A DNA stretch of 64,000 nt. Source: Sediminibacterium sp. GTDB taxonomy: Bacteria; Bacteroidota; Bacteroidia; Chitinophagales; Chitinophagaceae. A program made the translations under genes and the position numbers. The notes under the pieces were generated by a model. That model worked only from the letters and a program-made list of their open reading frames with translations. It was not told the origin of the DNA and did no database searches. This document shows positions 37,403-46,526 of this stretch, piece by piece; positions within the stretch are counted from its first letter, which is position 1; every line of letters starts with the position of its first letter. The stretch lies in contig JAEUVE010000010.1 of the NCBI GenBank assembly GCA_016786865.1, forward strand, positions 1 through 64,000, given 5' to 3'.

Positions 37403-39157
37403 TTATTTTAATCTGATTTCAGATACACTGCAGCCCTGCGGTACCATCGGAAATACATTGTTTTCTTTTCCAACATAAACTTCCAGCAGGTAAGAACCCT
37501 GGTGATCGAGCATTCCCTGAAGTGCAGTTTTCAGATCTGCACGCTGTTTTACACTGCGGCCCGAAATGCCATAAGCTTTTGCCAGCTGCACAAAATCGGG
37601 GCTTTGGATGTTTACAAAAGAATAACGCTTGTCGTTAAAGAGATCCTGCCACTGGCGAACCATTCCAAGGAACTGGTTGTTCAGGATCAATATTTTTACA
37701 TCAACACCGGTTTGCATGATTGTTCCCAATTCCTGCAGGGTCATCTGAAAACCACCGTCGCCAATCACCGCTACTACCGCTCTGTCCTGTGCACCAAACT
37801 TTGCACCAATAGCTGCGGGCAATGCAAAGCCCATGGTACCCAGCCCCCCGGAAGTAATATTGCTCCGGGAACGGTTAAAGCGGGCATACCTGCAGGCTAC
37901 CATCTGGTGCTGGCCCACATCTGTAACCACTACCGCCTCTCCATTGGTAATTTCATTCAGGAGATTAATCACTTCTCCCATACTGAGCGCTTCCGTTTTC
38001 GGATGCAACTCGTCCAGAATAACGACCTCCTGTTCCTTTCTGGTAAGTTCACTGAACGTATGCAGCCATTCGCTCCTGTTTTGTTGCTGAATCAGCCTGG
38101 TAAGCAGGGGCAGGGTTTCTTTACAATCTCCCCACACGGGAACATCCGCTTTTACATTCTTATCTATTTCGGCAGGATCAATGTCGAGATGAATAATTTT
38201 AGCCTGCCTGGCATATTTATCCAGTCTTCCTGTTACGCGATCATCAAAACGCATCCCTACTGCAATCAGTACATCGCATTCATTGGTAAGAACGTTCGGA
38301 CCGTAATTTCCATGCATACCAAGCATGCCCACATTCAGGGGATGATCGGTCGGAAGTGCGCTCAATCCCAGTAAGGTCCAGGCTGCAGGCAATCCTCCTT
38401 TTTCGATAAACTTCCTGAACTCCGCTTCTGCATTACCCAGTATTACACCCTGACCAAATACCACAAAGGGTTTTTTAGCCTGGTTAATCAGTGCTGCTGC
38501 TGCTTCTACATATTCTTTCCGCACAATGGGCTTTGGCCGATAACTGCGGATATGTTCACATTTGGAATATCCTTTATAATGAATTTTCTGTAATTGCGCA
38601 TTCTTGGTAATGTCTATCAATACAGGACCCGGACGACCGGTACGGGCAATATAAAAAGCCTTTGCCAATATATGCGGTATCTCGGTTGCATCGGTAATCT
38701 GATAATTCCATTTGGTAACCGGTGTTGTAATATTCACCACATCTGTTTCCTGAAACGCATCGGTCCCCAGTAAATGAGCAAATACCTGTCCGGTAATACA
38801 AACCAGTGGTGTGCTGTCTATCATGGCATCTGCCAGCCCAGTTACCAGGTTGGTAGCGCCAGGTCCGCTGGTTGCAAATACCACACCCACTTTACCACTG
38901 CTTCTGGCATAACCCTGACCGGCATGTATGCCTCCCTGCTCATGGCGAACCAGCACATGATTCAGGCGATCATTATAATCGTACAACGCATCGTAGATGG
39001 GCATAATGGCCCCACCCGGATACCCAAAAACCGTATTCACTTCTTCGGCGATCAATGCTTCCAGCACGGCCTGGGAACCGGTTAATTCAATTGTTTCCGT
39101 TCCTTTCAGCGCCAACTCCACCGAGGTGGTTTCTTTTATTTCTGATACGGTACTCAT
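37403..39157 (-). CDS. ilvB: Acetolactate synthase large (catalytic) subunit
   Basis: 584 residues. ThDP enzyme that makes acetolactate or acetohydroxybutyrate. The N-terminal pyrimidine domain carries the catalytic Glu in VLVRHEQGGIHAGQGYARS. A central FAD/ADP domain follows. The C-terminal ThDP motif is GDGGFQMTLQELGTIMQ with NNQFLGMVRQW. A 30-residue N-terminal stretch rich in Glu and Thr precedes the core. It follows ilvD by 22 bases. Confidence 0.96.
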   Translation of the reverse strand: MSTVSEIKETTSVELALKGTETIELTGSQAVLEALIAEEVNTVFGYPGGAIMPIYDALYDYNDRLNHVLVRHEQGGIHAGQGYARSSGKVGVVFATSGPGATNLVTGLADAMIDSTPLVCITGQVFAHLLGTDAFQETDVVNITTPVTKWNYQITDATEIPHILAKAFYIARTGRPGPVLIDITKNAQLQKIHYKGYSKCEHIRSYRPKPIVRKEYVEAAAALINQAKKPFVVFGQGVILGNAEAEFRKFIEKGGLPAAWTLLGLSALPTDHPLNVGMLGMHGNYGPNVLTNECDVLIAVGMRFDDRVTGRLDKYARQAKIIHLDIDPAEIDKNVKADVPVWGDCKETLPLLTRLIQQQNRSEWLHTFSELTRKEQEVVILDELHPKTEALSMGEVINLLNEITNGEAVVVTDVGQHQMVACRYARFNRSRSNITSGGLGTMGFALPAAIGAKFGAQDRAVVAVIGDGGFQMTLQELGTIMQTGVDVKILILNNQFLGMVRQWQDLFNDKRYSFVNIQSPDFVQLAKAYGISGRSVKQRADLKTALQGMLDHQGSYLLEVYVGKENNVFPMVPQGCSVSEIRLK

Positions 39158-39179
39158 ACAGGTTATTTTATTGTCTTAA

Positions 39180-40859
39180 TTAAGCTTCGTCGGTTACACA
39201 ACCCTGCGATGCATCTTTCACCGTTTGGGCATATTTAAACAGCAAGCCTTTGGCGGCTTTCAAAGCAGGTCTTACCCATTTTGCCTTTCTTGCTGCCAAA
39301 ACATCTGCTGCTACTTTCAGGGTCATTTTTTTGGTAGACACGTTCAGTTCAATCAGGTCATTGTCTTCAACAAGAGCAATCAATCCACCGTTGTATGCTT
39401 CCGGTGTAATATGTCCTACCACAAAACCATGGGTACCCCCGCTGAACCGGCCATCCGTGATCAGTGCAACAGATTTTCCCAAACCTGCACCAATGATGGC
39501 AGAAGTTGGCTTCAGCATTTCGGGCATACCCGGCCCGCCTCTTGGGCCAACATAACGGATTACCACTACATCTCCGGCTTTGATCTTTCCACTGTTGATC
39601 CCTTCGATCAATTCATGCTCACCGTCAAAAACCCTGGCTGGCCCTTCGAACAATTCACCTTCCTTTCCGCTGATTTTTGCAACGCTTCCTCCTTCGGCCA
39701 GGTTACCATATAAAATCTGTAAATGTCCGGTGGCTTTCAGCGGATTTTCCAACGGACGAATAATTTGCTGTTGTTCAAAATCCAGGTCCGGTGCATCGGC
39801 CAGATTTTCTGCAACTGTTTTGCCGGTAACCGTCATGCAATCCCCATGAAGCAATCCTTTCTTCCATAAATACTTCATCACAGCAGGTATGCCGCCATAT
39901 TGATGAAGGTCTTGCATCAGGTATTTTCCACTGGGTTTAAAATCTGCGAGTACCGGGGTGCGGTCGCTGACTTGTTGAAAATCATCCTGCGTAAGTGCAA
40001 CATCCACACTTTTAGCCATTGCAATCAGGTGCATTACTGCATTGGTGCTTCCGCCAAGAATCATGATAATGGTCATTGCATTTTCAAATGCTTTACGGGT
40101 CATGATGTCTTTGGGCAGAATATTTTTCTCCATCAGCAATCTGATGGCTTTTCCGGCGGCAATACATTCATTGTGTTTTTCCTCACTTAAAGCAGGATTG
40201 GAAGAAGAGTAGGGCAGGCTCATACCCAATGCTTCAATAGCAGAAGCCATAGTGTTGGCTGTATACATGCCTCCGCAGGCGCCCGCACCAGGGCATGCAT
40301 GCTGAATAATTCCTTTAAAATCGCCTTCGTCGAGCTTCCCTGCCATTTTCTGGCCCAATGCTTCAAATGCAGAAACAATATTCAGATCCTCGCCTTTGTA
40401 ATGACCCGGAGCAATGGTGCCCCCATATACCATGATGGCCGGGCGATTCAATCTTCCCATGGCAATAATGGAACCAGGCATGTTTTTATCGCAGCCAGGC
40501 AATGCGATCACTGCATCATAATACTGGGCACCACAAACAGCTTCGATAGAATCTGCAATAATGTCGCGGCTCACCAGCGAATAACGCATACCATCCGTAC
40601 CATTGCTGATACCATCGCTCACACCAATGGTATTGAAGATCAGGCCCACCAGATCAGATTCCCACACACCCTTTTTCACCAGTTTGGCCAGGTCATTTAA
40701 ATGCATGTTACAGGTATTACCATCATAACCCATACTTACCACACCCACCTGTGCCTTTTTCAGATCTTCCTCTGTTAAACCTATCCCGTACAACATAGCC
40801 TGAGCTGCAGGTTGTGTAGGATCTTGCGTAATCGTTTTACTGTATTGATTCAGTTCCAT
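39180..40859 (-). CDS. ilvD: Dihydroxy-acid dehydratase
   Basis: 559 residues. Fe-S enzyme that dehydrates the dihydroxy acids to the 2-oxo acids of valine and isoleucine. The cluster-binding Cys motifs are [12 protein letters not shown] and [15 protein letters not shown]; the C-terminal [20 protein letters not shown] is typical. The gene is 21 bases downstream of ilvE. Confidence 0.96.
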   Translation of the reverse strand: MELNQYSKTITQDPTQPAAQAMLYGIGLTEEDLKKAQVGVVSMGYDGNTCNMHLNDLAKLVKKGVWESDLVGLIFNTIGVSDGISNGTDGMRYSLVSRDIIADSIEAVCGAQYYDAVIALPGCDKNMPGSIIAMGRLNRPAIMVYGGTIAPGHYKGEDLNIVSAFEALGQKMAGKLDEGDFKGIIQHACPGAGACGGMYTANTMASAIEALGMSLPYSSSNPALSEEKHNECIAAGKAIRLLMEKNILPKDIMTRKAFENAMTIIMILGGSTNAVMHLIAMAKSVDVALTQDDFQQVSDRTPVLADFKPSGKYLMQDLHQYGGIPAVMKYLWKKGLLHGDCMTVTGKTVAENLADAPDLDFEQQQIIRPLENPLKATGHLQILYGNLAEGGSVAKISGKEGELFEGPARVFDGEHELIEGINSGKIKAGDVVVIRYVGPRGGPGMPEMLKPTSAIIGAGLGKSVALITDGRFSGGTHGFVVGHITPEAYNGGLIALVEDNDLIELNVSTKKMTLKVAADVLAARKAKWVRPALKAAKGLLFKYAQTVKDASQGCVTDEA

Positions 40860-40880
40860 ATCATGAAGCTTCTTAATGAA

Positions 40881-41762
40881 TTAATATTGTTCGTGTACCA
40901 ACTGGTGATACGCATGCTGAATACGGGCCCCAAGCGTATCCTTCCATGCTTTTGGAAACACCGTTTCATCGATTGACTCCCAGCCAATTACTTCAGCTGC
41001 AGTTCCGCAGAAAAATACAGCGTCTGCCTGCTTTAGTTCATCGATGGTGTAACTGCCTTCCTGTACTGGAATATTGAGTTTTTTACAAATCTCAAATACA
41101 GTAGCCCTTGTGATCCCAGGCAGGATATATCCCAACTGGGGCGTGTGTAACACACCATTTTTTTCAAAAAAGATATTTGAGCCGGGACCTTCTGCAATAT
41201 CATTGTTGATGTCGAGCAACAGCGCTTCATCAAATCCTTTCGCCTTGGCTTCCTGGCTGGCCATAATAGAGTTCACATAATGTCCCGCAACCTTAGCATG
41301 CATTTTAAATGCCTTGGGATTAGGACGCTGAAAAGAAGAAGTAACAACACGTAGTAGCTTCTCTCCCAGAAACGGCGCCATTTCCCAGGTTTCTATGAAC
41401 AGGTATGATTCTGTATTAGGTGCAAAGCTCATATTAGCTGGCGCATACACAACAGGGCGGATATAGGCATCCTGCTGAGCGTTGCGCTTCAACACTTCGT
41501 AAGTTGCTTCAATCAGCTCGTTGGTATCGTATAGATACGGCAGGTTTACGGTTTGTGCAGAAACTTTTAACCGCTCATAGTGTTCAACGGGTTTAAAGAT
41601 TTTTGTTTCGCCGGAAGCTGTTTTATATGAGCGGATCCCTTCAAATACCGAATAGCCGTAATGCAAAGACTGACTGTAGAGATCTATTTTTTCCTCTGCA
41701 GCTTTTACAAATTTCCCATTGTGATAAATAATGGTGTTGCTGTTATAATATTTCATCTTCAT
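40881..41762 (-). CDS. ilvE: Branched-chain amino acid aminotransferase
   Basis: About 293 residues, PLP fold type IV. It performs the last transamination of Ile, Val and Leu synthesis. Motifs: YGYSVFEGIRSY, the PLP-Lys in MHAKVAGHYVNSIMA, EALLLDINNDIAEGPGSNIF, and ITRATVFEICKKLNIPV. ATG 41762 (MKMKYYNSNTIIYHNG) is chosen; ATG 41756 is also possible. The frame is open further up to 41870, but that stretch passes through the terminator hairpin at 41775-41806 and is leader RNA. It is the first structural gene of the attenuated operon. Confidence 0.94.
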   Translation of the reverse strand: MKMKYYNSNTIIYHNGKFVKAAEEKIDLYSQSLHYGYSVFEGIRSYKTASGETKIFKPVEHYERLKVSAQTVNLPYLYDTNELIEATYEVLKRNAQQDAYIRPVVYAPANMSFAPNTESYLFIETWEMAPFLGEKLLRVVTSSFQRPNPKAFKMHAKVAGHYVNSIMASQEAKAKGFDEALLLDINNDIAEGPGSNIFFEKNGVLHTPQLGYILPGITRATVFEICKKLNIPVQEGSYTIDELKQADAVFFCGTAAEVIGWESIDETVFPKAWKDTLGARIQHAYHQLVHEQY

Positions 41763-41774
41763 CGGTTTATATGC

Positions 41775-41806
41775 ACAAAAAAAGCCCCGCGGATGAGGCG
41801 GGGCTT
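41775..41806 (-). terminator. Attenuator terminator upstream of ilvE
   Basis: On the minus strand aagccccgc (41798-41806), a seven-base loop (ctcatcc) and gcggggctt (41782-41790) form a 9-base-pair GC-rich stem followed at once by a run of T (41777-41783 complement). It is a textbook intrinsic terminator placed 13 bases before the ilvE start codon and about 20 bases after the leader peptide stop. In that position it should act as a conditional terminator, not an operon end. Confidence 0.88.
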
Positions 41807-41826
41807 GTATTCTAGGTTTTAAACAA

Positions 41827-41925
41827 TTACAAAGGGCCACCTCCATGCAGTATAGGAATAGTAATGACAATCACAATAATGACTGTTGTGACAGACGTGA
41901 TCGTATTTATTCCTTTTTTAAACAT
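41827..41925 (-). CDS. ilv-thr operon leader peptide (attenuation)
   Basis: A 32-codon frame from ATG 41925 to TAA 41827. It starts MFKKGIN, and residues 8-26 are TITSVTTVIIVIVITIPIL: 17 of these 19 are Thr, Ile, Val or Leu. It ends HGGGPL. In all it has 8 Ile, 4 Val, 5 Thr and 2 Leu codons. It begins about 14 bases after a strong promoter and precedes the terminator at 41775-41806. The Gly codons hold gaggtgg (41837-41843), which can pair over seven bases with ccgcctc (41795-41801) in the terminator 5' arm and loop. A ribosome stalled on Ile/Val/Thr codons would leave this antiterminator free. The peptide probably has no function beyond control. Confidence 0.88.
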   Translation of the reverse strand: MFKKGINTITSVTTVIIVIVITIPILHGGGPL

Positions 41926-41943
41926 AGAGGGTTGAGTTCTATG

Positions 41944-41974
41944 TAAAGATATGTGTGCATGTTTTTAAAACAAA
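41944..41974 (-). promoter_or_regulatory. Promoter of the ilv-thr operon
   Basis: On the minus strand TTTG (41971-41974), exactly 19 bases, then TATCTTTA (41944-41951): a near-consensus Bacteroidota promoter. The predicted start is at about 41939, giving a leader of some 14 bases before the leader-peptide ATG. Confidence 0.75.
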
Positions 41975-42020
41975 GAACTTTTTAAAAAATATTTTCATCC
42001 AAACCAAACAGTTGTTTGTT

Positions 42021-43133
42021 TTAGATAATGGTTGATGCGTTCAAAACAGCGTTGTGCGCAGCTGCAGTTTTCGCATTTCTTCTGATATAATCAGCTATCA
42101 GGTCTCCGATAGCATTGGTGCCATAGTTGTTGATCGGATCTATGTCTTTAGACACAAAACTGTGGGTAAGGGTCCAATTAACAGCCTCCCGGACTGCTTC
42201 CGCTTCTTCTGTCATACCGAAATGATCCAGCATCATAGCTGCAGAGAGTACTGACCCCAACGGATTTGCAATGTCTTTTCCGGCAGCCTGCGGATAAGAT
42301 CCATGAATTGGTTCAAAGAGCGCGGAACCATTTCCAACCGAAGCAGATGGCATCAAGCCCATGGAACCGGTTAACACACTGGCTTCATCACTGATGATGT
42401 CTCCGAACATATTTTCGGTTAAGATTACATCGAACTGTGCCGGATTCAGAATAATCTGCATCGATGCATTATCTACATACATATAATCCACCGTTACATC
42501 CGGGAACTGAACAGCCAGTTCACGTACAACTTTGCGCCATAAGCGAGAAGTCTCCAACACATTGGCTTTATCGATCAATGTGAGTTTCTTCTTACGCTTT
42601 TGCGCATATTGAAAAGCAGGAATGGCAACCCTTTCAATTTCTGCTTTACTGTAGGCACACTCATCGGTTGCATAGGTTTTATCTTCATTCAGTGTTCGCT
42701 TTCCAAAGTATATACCTCCGGTCAGCTCTCTGAAAATCACACAATCCACACCTTCCAGCTGTTTGCTCCTCAACGGAGAAAGATGATGGAGTGAATGATA
42801 GGTGGCAATAGGCCGGATATTCGCAAACAACTGAAGCTCTTTGCGCAACTTCAGCAAACCCTGCTCGGGACGAACGGTTGCCGTTGGATCATTGTCGTAT
42901 TTGGGATCTCCGATAGCTCCGAACAGAATTGCATCACTCTGTTTACACATTTCGAGTGTGGCATCCGGAAGCGGATTACCAGTTTTATCAATTGCATCTG
43001 CACCCATGAGCCCATAGGCAAAATGAAACTGATGATCAAATTCATGTGCAACAGCATTCAATACCTTAACAGACTGTGCTGTTACTTCAGGTCCAATACC
43101 ATCTCCGTTGATTACTGCAATTTTCTTTTCCAT
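42021..43133 (-). CDS. leuB: 3-isopropylmalate dehydrogenase
   Basis: About 370 residues from ATG 43133 (MEKKIAVINGDGIGPEV); a TTG eight codons upstream is unlikely. It oxidises 3-isopropylmalate to the keto acid with NAD. Motifs include the substrate-binding Arg residues around RPEQGLLKLRKELQLFANIRP, REL-TGGIYFG, and the metal/NAD region NMFGDIISDEASVLTGSMGL with EPIHGSYPQAAG. It ends the leuACDB group; the ilv promoter begins about 50 bases downstream. Confidence 0.96.
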   Translation of the reverse strand: MEKKIAVINGDGIGPEVTAQSVKVLNAVAHEFDHQFHFAYGLMGADAIDKTGNPLPDATLEMCKQSDAILFGAIGDPKYDNDPTATVRPEQGLLKLRKELQLFANIRPIATYHSLHHLSPLRSKQLEGVDCVIFRELTGGIYFGKRTLNEDKTYATDECAYSKAEIERVAIPAFQYAQKRKKKLTLIDKANVLETSRLWRKVVRELAVQFPDVTVDYMYVDNASMQIILNPAQFDVILTENMFGDIISDEASVLTGSMGLMPSASVGNGSALFEPIHGSYPQAAGKDIANPLGSVLSAAMMLDHFGMTEEAEAVREAVNWTLTHSFVSKDIDPINNYGTNAIGDLIADYIRRNAKTAAAHNAVLNASTII

Positions 43134-43137
43134 ATAC

Positions 43138-43722
43138 TTATGCGCTTTCTTTTTCAAATTTGGTAATAGCCTCTCTCCGACTTAATAAAAAATCAATATC
43201 GTCGTATCCGTTCAGCAGGCAGGTTTTTTTATAAGGATTGAGTTCGAACGACTCCTGTTCTCCGGTTGCATCAATTCGGATGGTCTGCGCTTCCACATCA
43301 ATACTGAGTGTAGCTTCATTTCCCTGCTCAAATATTTTTTGCAGGAACAACTCCGATACTGTTACCGGCAACACCCCGTTGTTCAATGCATTGTTTTTAA
43401 ATATATCCGCAAAAAAGCTGCTTACCACGGCGTTAAAACCATAATCGAGGATGGCCCAGGCGGCGTGCTCTCTGGAAGATCCGCAACCAAAATTCTTCCC
43501 TGCTACCAGGATATCTCCGCTGTACAAAGGGTTATTCAATGCAAAATCGGTCTTGGGCTTTGCCTCGCTGTCGTTATCATAACGCCAGTCTCGAAAAAGA
43601 TTCTTGCCAAATCCATCTCTGGTAGTGGCTTTTAAAAAACGGGCCGGTATAATCTGGTCTGTGTCTATATTTTCCATAGGTATTGGAACAAACCGACTCT
43701 GTATCTTTTGTATTGCCTTCAC
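43138..43722 (-). CDS. leuD: 3-isopropylmalate dehydratase small subunit
   Basis: 194 residues. The swivel domain of isopropylmalate isomerase: [32 protein letters not shown]. The start is a GTG at 43722, 11 bases after leuC. An internal ATG (43677) would remove the residues before the conserved NIDTD, so the GTG is preferred. It pairs with LeuC. Confidence 0.94.
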   Translation of the reverse strand: MKAIQKIQSRFVPIPMENIDTDQIIPARFLKATTRDGFGKNLFRDWRYDNDSEAKPKTDFALNNPLYSGDILVAGKNFGCGSSREHAAWAILDYGFNAVVSSFFADIFKNNALNNGVLPVTVSELFLQKIFEQGNEATLSIDVEAQTIRIDATGEQESFELNPYKKTCLLNGYDDIDFLLSRREAITKFEKESA

Positions 43723-43733
43723 TGTTTAAATAA

Positions 43734-45134
43734 TTAAATGAGTTCTCGTATATCTGTTACAACACCTGTTATTGCAGCAGCAGCAGCGGTAAGCGGACTC
43801 GCCAGCAAGGTTCTGGCCCCTGCTCCCTGACGTCCTTCAAAATTCCTATTGCTGGTACTGATGCAGTATTCTCCCGCCGGAACCTTGTCTTCGTTCATGC
43901 CAAGACAGGCGCTGCAACCGGCCTGCCTGATCTGGAATCCGGCTTCTGCAAATATGCGATCGAGCCCTTCTGCATGTACTTGTTTGGCCACCTGCTGCGA
44001 TCCGGGCACAATCATTACTTTAACTCCATCATTTTTCTTACGTCCCTTTACCAGTTCTGCCACTTCGCGCAGGTCTTCAATTCGGGAGTTGGTGCAGCTG
44101 CCGATAAACACATGCTGAACCGGCATACCTACCAGGGATGCCCCGCTTTTCAGCCCCATATATTGCAAAGCCTTTTCAATATTTTTCTTTTCTCCTTCAT
44201 CTGCAATCTGCTCCAGTACAGGAATATGTCCATTCACTGCAATGCCCAAACCAGGATTGGTTCCGTAGGTAATCATCGGAGGTATGTCTGCAGCATTGAT
44301 ATTGATTTCAGCATCAAAAACCGCATCTGTATCTGAATAGAGCTCTTTCCATTCGGCCAGCTTTTCATCCCAGGCATTGCCCTTTGGGGCAAACGGCCTT
44401 CCCTTAACATAGTTGAATGTAGTTTCATCGGGGGCGATCATTCCGCCCCTGGCGCCCATTTCGATACTCATGTTGCAAATGGTCATCCTGGCTTCCATAG
44501 ACAGGGAACGGATGGTGCTTCCCGCATATTCAACAAAAAATCCTGTAGCACCGCTTGCCGAAATTCTGGCTATGATGTACAGGATAATATCTTTTGAAAC
44601 CACACCCTTTTGCAAATCGCCGTCTATATTAATGCGCATCGTTTTGGGCTTAGTCTGCAACACGCATTGAGATGCAAAGACCATTTCTACTTCACTGGTT
44701 CCAATTCCGAAGGCTATTGTACCAAAAGCACCGTGCGTTGAAGTGTGGCTGTCTCCACAAACAATCGTCATACCAGGCTGTGTAATACCCAACTCAGGGC
44801 CAATGACGTGTACGATTCCCTGGTAAGGGTGCCCAAGGCCATAGAGTTCCACACCATGCTTATTGCAGTTGTTGATCAGCTGCTCTACCTGCATCCTCGA
44901 CAATTCATCCTTTATGGGAAGGTGTTGATTAATGGTTGGTACATTATGGTCTGCTGTTGCAATGGTTTGTCTGGGTCTGAACAGGGGAATGCCTCTTTGT
45001 TCTATCCCTTTAAAAGCCTGAGGGCTGGTTACCTCGTGAATAAAATGCTGATCTATGTAAAGCACGGAAGGCCCATCAGGAATTTTTTCCACAACATGCT
45101 TATCCCAGATCTTATCAAATAATGTTTTTCCCAT
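43734..45134 (-). CDS. leuC: 3-isopropylmalate dehydratase large subunit
   Basis: 466 residues of the aconitase superfamily. It isomerises 2- to 3-isopropylmalate with LeuD. The 4Fe-4S cluster Cys are in [13 protein letters not shown] and [10 protein letters not shown]; the N-terminal [19 protein letters not shown] and [14 protein letters not shown] are typical. It lies 12 bases after leuA. Confidence 0.96.
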   Translation of the reverse strand: MGKTLFDKIWDKHVVEKIPDGPSVLYIDQHFIHEVTSPQAFKGIEQRGIPLFRPRQTIATADHNVPTINQHLPIKDELSRMQVEQLINNCNKHGVELYGLGHPYQGIVHVIGPELGITQPGMTIVCGDSHTSTHGAFGTIAFGIGTSEVEMVFASQCVLQTKPKTMRINIDGDLQKGVVSKDIILYIIARISASGATGFFVEYAGSTIRSLSMEARMTICNMSIEMGARGGMIAPDETTFNYVKGRPFAPKGNAWDEKLAEWKELYSDTDAVFDAEININAADIPPMITYGTNPGLGIAVNGHIPVLEQIADEGEKKNIEKALQYMGLKSGASLVGMPVQHVFIGSCTNSRIEDLREVAELVKGRKKNDGVKVMIVPGSQQVAKQVHAEGLDRIFAEAGFQIRQAGCSACLGMNEDKVPAGEYCISTSNRNFEGRQGAGARTLLASPLTAAAAAITGVVTDIRELI

Positions 45135-45146
45135 TTACTGTTTTAT

Positions 45147-46313
45147 TTATGCCACGGCATTTTCTGCAACATGCGCTTCGGCCATTTGTCTTAAATCGTA
45201 TTCTTCTACTTCTTTTTTACCATCGGCTATTTCCAGGAATTGCTGATACAGGGCGTCGATATCGTTCCTTGTAAACGAATAACCCAGTTTCTGGAGGCGA
45301 TAAGCCAGTGCGCTTCTTCCGCTTCTTGCAGTCAGCACAATTTTGCTGCCTTCTGCTCCAACCTGTTCCGGATTGATGATTTCATAAGTCTGTGCATCTT
45401 TCAGGAAACCATCCTGGTGAATACCGGATGAATGTGAGAACGCATTGGCTCCAACAATCGCCTTATTGGGCTGAACCGGCATCCGCATGGTTTCAGACAC
45501 TTCCCGGCTGATTGGGTTCAGCATCTGGGTTTTGATATTCGTATACAAATTGAGGTGTTTGTGCTGTTCAATGATCATCACCACTTCTTCCAGAGAAGTA
45601 TTGCCGGCGCGCTCACCCAGCCCGTTAATGGTACACTCAATCTGGCGCGCACCATTGATTACCCCGCTGATGGAGTTGGCTGTGGCCAGTCCAAGATCGT
45701 TGTGACAATGACAGGAAAGAATGGCTTTATCAATATTGGGAACATGGTTCATCAGGTAAGCCATTTTGGCGCCATACTGATCGGGAAGGCAATATCCGGT
45801 TGTATCAGGAATATTCACCACGGTTGCACCAGCTGCAATCACCGCTTCTACCACTCTTGCCAGGTACTCATTATCGGTACGGCCGGCATCTTCCGCATAA
45901 AATTCCACATCGTCTGTAAAATTCCTGGCCCATTTCACCGCCTGTATGGCCCTGGACAGAATCTCTTCGCGCGTAGTATTGAATTTGGATTTGATGTGAT
46001 AGTCGGAAGTTCCGATCCCGGTATGGATACGGGGCCTTACCGCATATCTTAGTGCCTGAGCGGCCACTTCTATGTCTTTTTCTACCGCCCGGGTAAGCCC
46101 GCAAACGGTCGCATTTTTAACGATTCGGGCTATCTGAGAAACAGATTCAAAGTCGCCCGGGCTGGAAACCGGGAAGCCAGCTTCAATAACATCAACACCG
46201 AGCTCCTCCAGACGCAATGCCAGCTCGAGTTTTTCCCTGGTATTCAACTTACAGCCCGGCACCTGCTCACCATCCCGGAGGGTGGTATCGAAAATATAGA
46301 TCTGCTTACTCAT
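45147..46313 (-). CDS. leuA: 2-isopropylmalate synthase, short form
   Basis: 388 residues. Claisen condensation of 2-oxoisovalerate and acetyl-CoA, the first committed step to leucine. Motifs: [32 protein letters not shown] (metal His pair), [15 protein letters not shown]. It lacks most of the C-terminal allosteric domain of long LeuA (about 510 residues), so leucine feedback through that domain is not expected; it resembles short homocitrate-synthase-like forms. It begins the leuACDB group, behind a structured leader. Confidence 0.92.
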   Translation of the reverse strand: MSKQIYIFDTTLRDGEQVPGCKLNTREKLELALRLEELGVDVIEAGFPVSSPGDFESVSQIARIVKNATVCGLTRAVEKDIEVAAQALRYAVRPRIHTGIGTSDYHIKSKFNTTREEILSRAIQAVKWARNFTDDVEFYAEDAGRTDNEYLARVVEAVIAAGATVVNIPDTTGYCLPDQYGAKMAYLMNHVPNIDKAILSCHCHNDLGLATANSISGVINGARQIECTINGLGERAGNTSLEEVVMIIEQHKHLNLYTNIKTQMLNPISREVSETMRMPVQPNKAIVGANAFSHSSGIHQDGFLKDAQTYEIINPEQVGAEGSKIVLTARSGRSALAYRLQKLGYSFTRNDIDALYQQFLEIADGKKEVEEYDLRQMAEAHVAENAVA

Positions 46314-46344
46314 ATACCTTAATTAATTTGACTTAGATATAAAA

Positions 46345-46400
46345 GACAGGCACGTAATTGTTGCTATTGATTGCCTTAAATAACAACAGTACGGCCTGTC
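46345..46400 (-). promoter_or_regulatory. Terminator-like hairpin in the leuA leader
   Basis: On the minus strand gacaggc (46394-46400) pairs with gcctgtc (46345-46351), then cgta/tacg and tgttgtta/tagcaaca (one GU). This gives about 19 base pairs with small bulges and a 14-base loop, followed by TTTT. It ends about 31 bases before the leuA start, so it looks like an attenuator or premature terminator. A ten-codon frame MKPILIPFRR (46421-46453) precedes it, but this is not rich in Leu codons. Confidence 0.55.
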
Positions 46401-46455
46401 AGATTCGAATTTAGAATGTCTTATCTTCGGAACGGAATCAAGATTGGCTTCATTT

Positions 46456-46500
46456 TACAGCCCGCAAAGGGGTATTTTTTCACTGAAACCCTTTGCTGTA
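46456..46500. repeat. Inverted repeat in the leuA / 46527 divergent spacer
   Basis: tacagc (46456-46461) pairs with gctgta (46495-46500), and aaaggg (46466-46471) with cccttt (46489-46494), separated by a four-base bulge. An alternative is gcaaaggg/ccctttgc (8 base pairs). It lies 26 bases before the plus-strand gene and upstream of the leuA leader, so it could belong to either transcript. The rest of the 213-base spacer (46314-46526) shows no gene. Confidence 0.5.
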
Positions 46501-46526
46501 TTGGTTTTCGATTCAAATAAATTACG

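Noticed and set aside
41763..41870. Extended N-terminus of ilvE starting at 41870
   Set aside because: The frame is open by chance through the terminator hairpin and would add 36 residues unlike any aminotransferase; the family start is at 41762 or 41756.
46421..46453. Ten-codon frame MKPILIPFRR as a leu leader peptide
   Set aside because: It has one Leu and two Ile codons, far from the codon runs expected of a leader peptide; kept only as part of the leuA leader observation.
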